Shown here one piece after another: positions 62,129 through 64,000 of a DNA stretch of 64,000 bases (the first letter of the stretch is position 1; the number at the start of each line of letters is the position of its first letter). A model generated the notes under the pieces. It was not told where the DNA came from. It made no database searches and saw nothing but the letters and a program-made list of their open reading frames with translations. This DNA comes from JALEFZ01 sp039817415 (GTDB lineage: Bacteria > Bacteroidota > Bacteroidia > J057): positions 1 to 64,000 of the forward strand of contig JBCBVV010000028.1 of NCBI GenBank assembly GCA_039817415.1, written 5' to 3'. The translations under genes and the position numbers were made by a program.

Positions 62129-62701
62129 CTACTGTATATATGCCAATTTTAATTCACTCCAGCTTGAATCAGGATACAACTCTATGTCAATCCAGCGATG
62201 AATCTCCCATTCGTTGAAACTGTTGAGCTTGATGAGGAGCTGAATTTGTCCTTTAAACAAATTGGTAAGAGCCGTGTCCTGGTGATTGATCCGCATGATG
62301 TACTCCCCGACGTACCTAAGGCTGTCGCTGGTTACATTCTGAAGATCCTGTTCATTGATGAGGACCGAGTTTCCTGAATTAACCGAAAGATCCGTTACCA
62401 CATTCTCCAAATAAGTTCTTTCATCCTGTGACGACCAATTGAGCCAAATACTCTCGTTGTCGTTCAACAAAGATGAGGCAGGGATGAATTGCAAACTGTC
62501 CTGGTTAAAACATCTGAGGTAATTTTGGGTATTCCCTTGCACAATTGCATTGCGAAGATTATTGAGTAGGATCTCATAATCCGTCGGACTGACCCAATCA
62601 GAATTGCCCCCTGCATCGGGAGCTTCTACATTACGTATCTGAAAGCAGGCGCTCAACAAGCAACAGATTACACAAGTTATACCTAGGTTGAATCTCCACA
62701 T
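62129..62701 (-). CDS. NTF2-like lipoprotein (paralogue B)
   Basis: ATG at 62701 gives a lipobox (CLLSAC, Cys19); a longer frame uses a TTG at 62710 and is less likely. The body resembles its neighbour (LLNNLRNAIVQGNTQNYLRCF, EWEIHRWIDIELYPD). The two genes form an operon of related surface lipoproteins of unknown function. Confidence 0.7.
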   Translation of the reverse strand: MWRFNLGITCVICCLLSACFQIRNVEAPDAGGNSDWVSPTDYEILLNNLRNAIVQGNTQNYLRCFNQDSLQFIPASSLLNDNESIWLNWSSQDERTYLENVVTDLSVNSGNSVLINEQDLQNVTSDSLRYVGEYIMRINHQDTALTNLFKGQIQLLIKLNSFNEWEIHRWIDIELYPDSSWSELKLAYIQ

Positions 62702-62798
62702 GATTGACAAAAATCATATCTACTTACCTGTAAAGTAGCCTTTTCTATTCAAAAAAGTTGTCGTCCTTAAGAACATTCCCAAAAAATTACCGTATTAT

Positions 62799-62812
62799 TG
62801 ACCGACTGGTCA
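62799..62812 (+). promoter_or_regulatory. Palindromic TetR-type operator
   Basis: TGACC-GACT-GGTCA, a perfect 5-bp inverted repeat with a 4-bp spacer, lies 22 bp before the start of a TetR gene, where an autoregulating TetR protein would bind. Confidence 0.7.
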
Positions 62813-62834
62813 TTCATAAATTCATTCAATCTTC

Positions 62835-63419
62835 ATGAGTCCAAGAACCCAAAAGCAATTTGAGCAAATGCGAGAGTCAAGTCGAGAAGTCATTCTTGAT
62901 GCAGCCTTTGAATTATTTGCCAAGCAGGGTTATCACAACACCTCCATTGAGCAAATCAGAAAGAAGGCTGGCGTTTCCAAAGGGTTGATTTACAATTATT
63001 TTGGAAAAAAGGAAGACCTGATGACCGGGGCTTTTCTGAGATTGATGGAAGAAGCGGAGGACTTTGTGAAGGAGGTATTAACCGAAGAGAATCCAAGAGA
63101 GCAATTGAAACGCCTGATCGATTTCAGTTTGGATTACATTGAAAGAGATGAAGAACAACTCAGACTACTGACGGCCATTTCTCTTCAAATGAATGATTTC
63201 CCTGAACTCAAGAACATCCTAAAAGCCAGGTATTCAAGCCTAATGCCCATGTTTGTAGATCTATTCAAGAGAATGGAAGTACCTGAACCTGAGATGGAAG
63301 CTCATCTGCTAGCCGGATATTTTGATGGAATTGGGATGCAAAAGATCGTTTTAGGTGATGCCTTAGACCTTGAATGGGCCAGGAAAAACTTATACAAGAA
63401 ATTTCAACTTAGCGAATAA
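62835..63419 (+). CDS. TetR/AcrR-family transcriptional regulator
   Basis: The 194-residue protein has an N-terminal TetR domain (REVILDAAFELFAKQGYHNT, then GVSKGLIYNYFGKKEDL) and a helical ligand-binding part. It probably represses itself and the downstream gene through the palindrome at 62799-62812. The next gene starts 22 nt downstream. Confidence 0.9.
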   Translation: MSPRTQKQFEQMRESSREVILDAAFELFAKQGYHNTSIEQIRKKAGVSKGLIYNYFGKKEDLMTGAFLRLMEEAEDFVKEVLTEENPREQLKRLIDFSLDYIERDEEQLRLLTAISLQMNDFPELKNILKARYSSLMPMFVDLFKRMEVPEPEMEAHLLAGYFDGIGMQKIVLGDALDLEWARKNLYKKFQLSE

Positions 63420-63441
63420 CAACATCATACATAATACCATT

Positions 63442-64000
63442 ATGAAACCAAATATTGTCATTCTACTATTGCTTAGCCTGATCATGGCTGGAGGAGCAAT
63501 GGCGCAAAGTTCGGCTGACATCCTAAAGACTTCTGAGGAGAAGCGAAGAGGGATTGAAAGCTCGACCGCAGAAATGTCCATGACGATCATTCGTCCAAGC
63601 TGGACAAGAACCATGAGCATGAAAGCATGGTCAAAAGGAGAAGATTATTCATTGATCCTGATTACTGGCCCTGCAAAAGACAAGGGAACCGCTACCCTAA
63701 AGCGCAAAAAGGAAGTATGGAACTGGCTTCCAAGAATTGAGCGGGTGGTCAAGCTTCCTCCCTCCATGATGTCTCAATCCTGGATGGGTTCAGACTTAAC
63801 CAATGATGACCTCGTACGAGAGGTATCCTTGATTACCGACTATGACCATAAAAAGTTGGCTGACGAGGTAGTTGATGGGAGAAAATGCTGGAAGATTGAA
63901 TTGATTCCTCATGATGATGTAGCCATTGTTTGGGGAAAAGTAATTATGGTCATTGATCAGAAGGATTACTTGCAGCTAAGAACAGAGTTTTATGACGAGG
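63442..64000 (+). CDS. LolA-like outer-membrane lipoprotein-sorting protein, partial
   Basis: The frame is open to the right edge (186 full codons). It starts with a signal peptide (IVILLLLSLIMAGGAMAQ) and continues with a LolA-like pattern (SSTAEMSMTIIRPSWTRTMS, RKKEVWNWLPRIERVVKLPP). Proteins of this type usually sit beside a TetR gene and an RND or ABC permease in Bacteroidota; that permease would lie beyond the edge. Confidence 0.8.
   Translation, partial: MKPNIVILLLLSLIMAGGAMAQSSADILKTSEEKRRGIESSTAEMSMTIIRPSWTRTMSMKAWSKGEDYSLILITGPAKDKGTATLKRKKEVWNWLPRIERVVKLPPSMMSQSWMGSDLTNDDLVREVSLITDYDHKKLADEVVDGRKCWKIELIPHDDVAIVWGKVIMVIDQKDYLQLRTEFYDE

Overview
The window comes from a member of the Bacteroidota. 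The evidence is Bacteroidota-type promoter elements (TTTG-N19-TAnnTTTG in front of the tRNA gene), a degraded type IX secretion C-terminal sorting-domain tail, many signal-peptide and lipobox proteins ending in short AT-rich spacers, and core genes (mfd, yidC, pyrG, a malic enzyme fused to phosphotransacetylase, a MoxR ATPase) of typical Bacteroidota form. A Saprospira/Aureispira-like or Microscilla-like marine lineage would fit the polyunsaturated fatty acid (PUFA) genes, but the genus cannot be fixed from the sequence alone.

Region 1 (1-12641) is a PUFA-synthase type polyketide locus. Reading leftwards on the minus strand: a TetR regulator, PfaA (KS-MAT-four tandem ACPs), a KR-DH protein, and a KS-CLF-AT protein that runs off the left edge. 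A phosphopantetheinyl transferase that would activate the ACPs is transcribed divergently from tetR. PfaA and the KR-DH part, normally one polypeptide, are separated only by a -1 shift at an A10 run, and the second part has no good start codon. This is either programmed slippage or a homopolymer indel.

Region 2 (12818-21213) holds a secreted S41-like protein, an outer-membrane-type protein, and a minus-strand group of an SLC13 transporter, a secreted DUF1080/PA14 protein and a secreted beta-propeller with a cytochrome c tail. Region 3 (21246-28580) has a WYL-domain regulator divergent from a run of unrecognised genes (100, 547, 356, 547, 52 and 309 aa) that ends in a strong terminator. This looks like an undescribed operon. 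Region 4 (28603-38746) holds a PH-domain membrane protein, a PQQ/cytochrome c lipoprotein dehydrogenase, an MFS transporter, a FIST sensor overlapping a hybrid histidine kinase, a lone receiver protein, and two paralogous lipoproteins.

Region 5 (38905-42795) is a small genomic island in a tRNA-Arg(ACG) gene, bounded by a 19-bp perfect direct repeat of the tRNA 3' end. It carries a decayed hsdM tail, a two-gene unit whose products share an 18-residue motif (C-terminal in a 79-aa membrane protein, N-terminal in its 356-aa partner), and a DUF4365 nuclease-like protein with four tandem WDED repeats. No integrase is visible. The two-gene unit resembles in layout an amyloid-motif effector/receptor defence pair and is the best candidate here for a new system.

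Region 6 (42800-64000) is mostly core genome: maeB, a secreted beta-module protein, a RelE-like domain fused to a UvrD-type helicase, moxR, mfd, yidC, pyrG, two PAP2 phosphatases, two NTF2-like lipoproteins, and a TetR gene with a clear palindromic operator followed by a LolA-like outer-membrane lipoprotein-sorting gene cut by the right edge.
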